The position numbers and the translations under genes were made by a program. Below are positions 5,438-5,822 of a DNA stretch of 5,822 bases, in pieces; within the stretch, counting starts at the first letter, position 1; the number at the start of each line of letters is the position of its first letter. This stretch comes from an uncultured Oscillibacter sp. (GTDB lineage Bacteria > Bacillota > Clostridia > Oscillospirales > Oscillospiraceae). Below the pieces are notes generated by a model that was not told where the DNA came from, did no database searches, and saw only the letters and a program-made list of their open reading frames with translations. Location of the stretch: contig CAJUBX010000106.1 in NCBI GenBank assembly GCA_910585165.1, positions 1-5,822 of the forward strand, read 5' to 3'.

Positions 5438-5758
5438 ATGAAAGTCAACCCGCATATCAGCGGAGCCGTTCGGAAGTTCGCCTATTGGTTTGCCCATGGC
5501 ACCTTGGGGCATCCGCTCCTGGATGGGATCGACTATCTGGATGAAACGCTGCGGGAGGAGAGCAGCTTTGCCGAAATGGCCTTCGCAATTTTCATGAACA
5601 ACCTGGACCTGGACGGGGCCGGAAATGTGACCAACTACAAATTCTGCGAGCAGCGGGCCGCTCAATATATCCGGGCCTACTTCGACCCCGGCTACACGGT
5701 GCGTCCTCCCTTTGAGCCCTGGGAGCTGGAGCTGTACTCCGAATGTGAGAAACCTTAA
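5438..5758 (+). CDS. Small soluble protein of an uncharacterised family (DUF7677-like), 106 aa
   Basis: The product has no signal peptide or membrane segment and is acidic overall. It begins MKVNPHISGAVRKFAYWFAHGTLGHPLLDGIDYL (1-34), then has a helical middle with FAEMAFAIFMNNLDLDGAGNVTN (44-66) and an aromatic C-terminal part RAAQYIRAYFDPGYTVRPPFEPWELELY (73-100). I associate this SGA-R-FAYWFAHGTLGHPLL pattern with a domain of unknown function (DUF7677 from memory, not checked). No catalytic motif can be named. The LDLDGAGNVTN stretch superficially resembles a calcium loop but lacks the full EF-hand spacing. A strong sigma-A promoter and ribosome site precede it, and it is transcribed away from spoVAC with no visible partner. 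A real gene is likely because of the promoter, the start spacing and the non-random protein; its function is unknown. Confidence 0.75.
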   Translation: MKVNPHISGAVRKFAYWFAHGTLGHPLLDGIDYLDETLREESSFAEMAFAIFMNNLDLDGAGNVTNYKFCEQRAAQYIRAYFDPGYTVRPPFEPWELELYSECEKP

Positions 5759-5822
5759 ATGGCTGTTTTTCTAAGGAACCGCTGAATAAAGCAACAAATT
5801 GAGCGGCAAAACACAGGATTGG
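5759..5822. other. AT-rich intergenic end of window, no gene seen
   Basis: The 64 bases after the last stop are clearly richer in A and T than the rest of the window. They contain a TTTTT run (5766-5770) that could belong to a weak terminator, but the flanking repeat CCTTA (5753-5757) / TAAGG (5774-5778) is only five bases with the T-run in its loop. GGAACCGCTGAATAAA begins at 5777 and could be the edge of an insertion element, which one end alone cannot show. Confidence 0.3.

Noticed and set aside
5612..5640. EF-hand calcium site in the 106-residue protein (LDLDGAGNVTN)
   Set aside because: The usual 12-residue D-x-D-x-D/N-G loop ending in Glu is not complete and there is no paired second hand.
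5210..5665. 151-residue minus-strand frame upstream of and overlapping spoVAC
   Set aside because: It overlaps spoVAC out of frame and is antisense to the 106-residue gene. It crosses both promoters and shows no recognisable protein features.
5753..5778. Terminator hairpin after the 106-residue gene
   Set aside because: The arms CCTTA and TAAGG are five bases long with a 16-base loop, and the T-run lies inside the loop rather than after the stem.

Overview
The window is a compact, GC-rich stretch of chromosome, most likely from an endospore-forming member of the Clostridia, with the Oscillospiraceae (Flavonifractor or Intestinimonas-like gut bacteria) as the best guess. The evidence is a SpoVAC spore protein, a DacF-type D,D-carboxypeptidase, strong AGGAGG-like ribosome sites, and a coding bias toward C or G at third positions broken by short AT-rich promoter gaps. 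No rRNA, tRNA, CRISPR array or complete mobile element was found.

Layout, left to right. (1) The 3' part of a serine D-Ala-D-Ala carboxypeptidase gene runs rightward to 1280. (2) A perfect 12-bp hairpin (1291-1317) separates it from a convergent leftward gene for a 170-residue nitroreductase (1338-1850). (3) A 171-bp divergent spacer (1851-2021) carries two back-to-back sigma-A promoters, each with a 17-bp spacer and an extended TGn -10 box. (4) A rightward unit follows: thrH (2022-2621), a 46-residue membrane miniprotein (2623-2763), a DUF1015 protein (2783-4066) and a PilZ-domain protein (4105-4818). It is closed by a very GC-rich hairpin at 4823-4854. No internal terminator is visible, so these four genes are probably one transcript. 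(5) spoVAC lies leftward at 4860-5300, with a sigma-G-like promoter and no spoVAD or spoVAE beside it. (6) A divergent 106-residue gene of an uncharacterised family (5438-5758) has a perfect extended -10 promoter. The last 64 bases are AT-rich and carry no gene I can support.

How the genes fit together. Wall trimming (the carboxypeptidase) and spore dipicolinate uptake (SpoVAC) are sporulation or envelope functions but are separate transcription units here. The most informative grouping is thrH, the miniprotein and DUF1015. ThrH-family enzymes act on phosphoserine and homoserine. The DUF1015 protein carries a DGNHS motif that resembles the ParB/sulfiredoxin-fold motif of the free-serine kinase SerK. 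A link to serine/phosphoserine metabolism is therefore a reasonable hypothesis, but it is not shown by the sequence. The PilZ protein at the end of the unit suggests a c-di-GMP output that may simply share the transcript. Most of the window is ordinary chromosomal content, and I see no clear undescribed multi-gene system.
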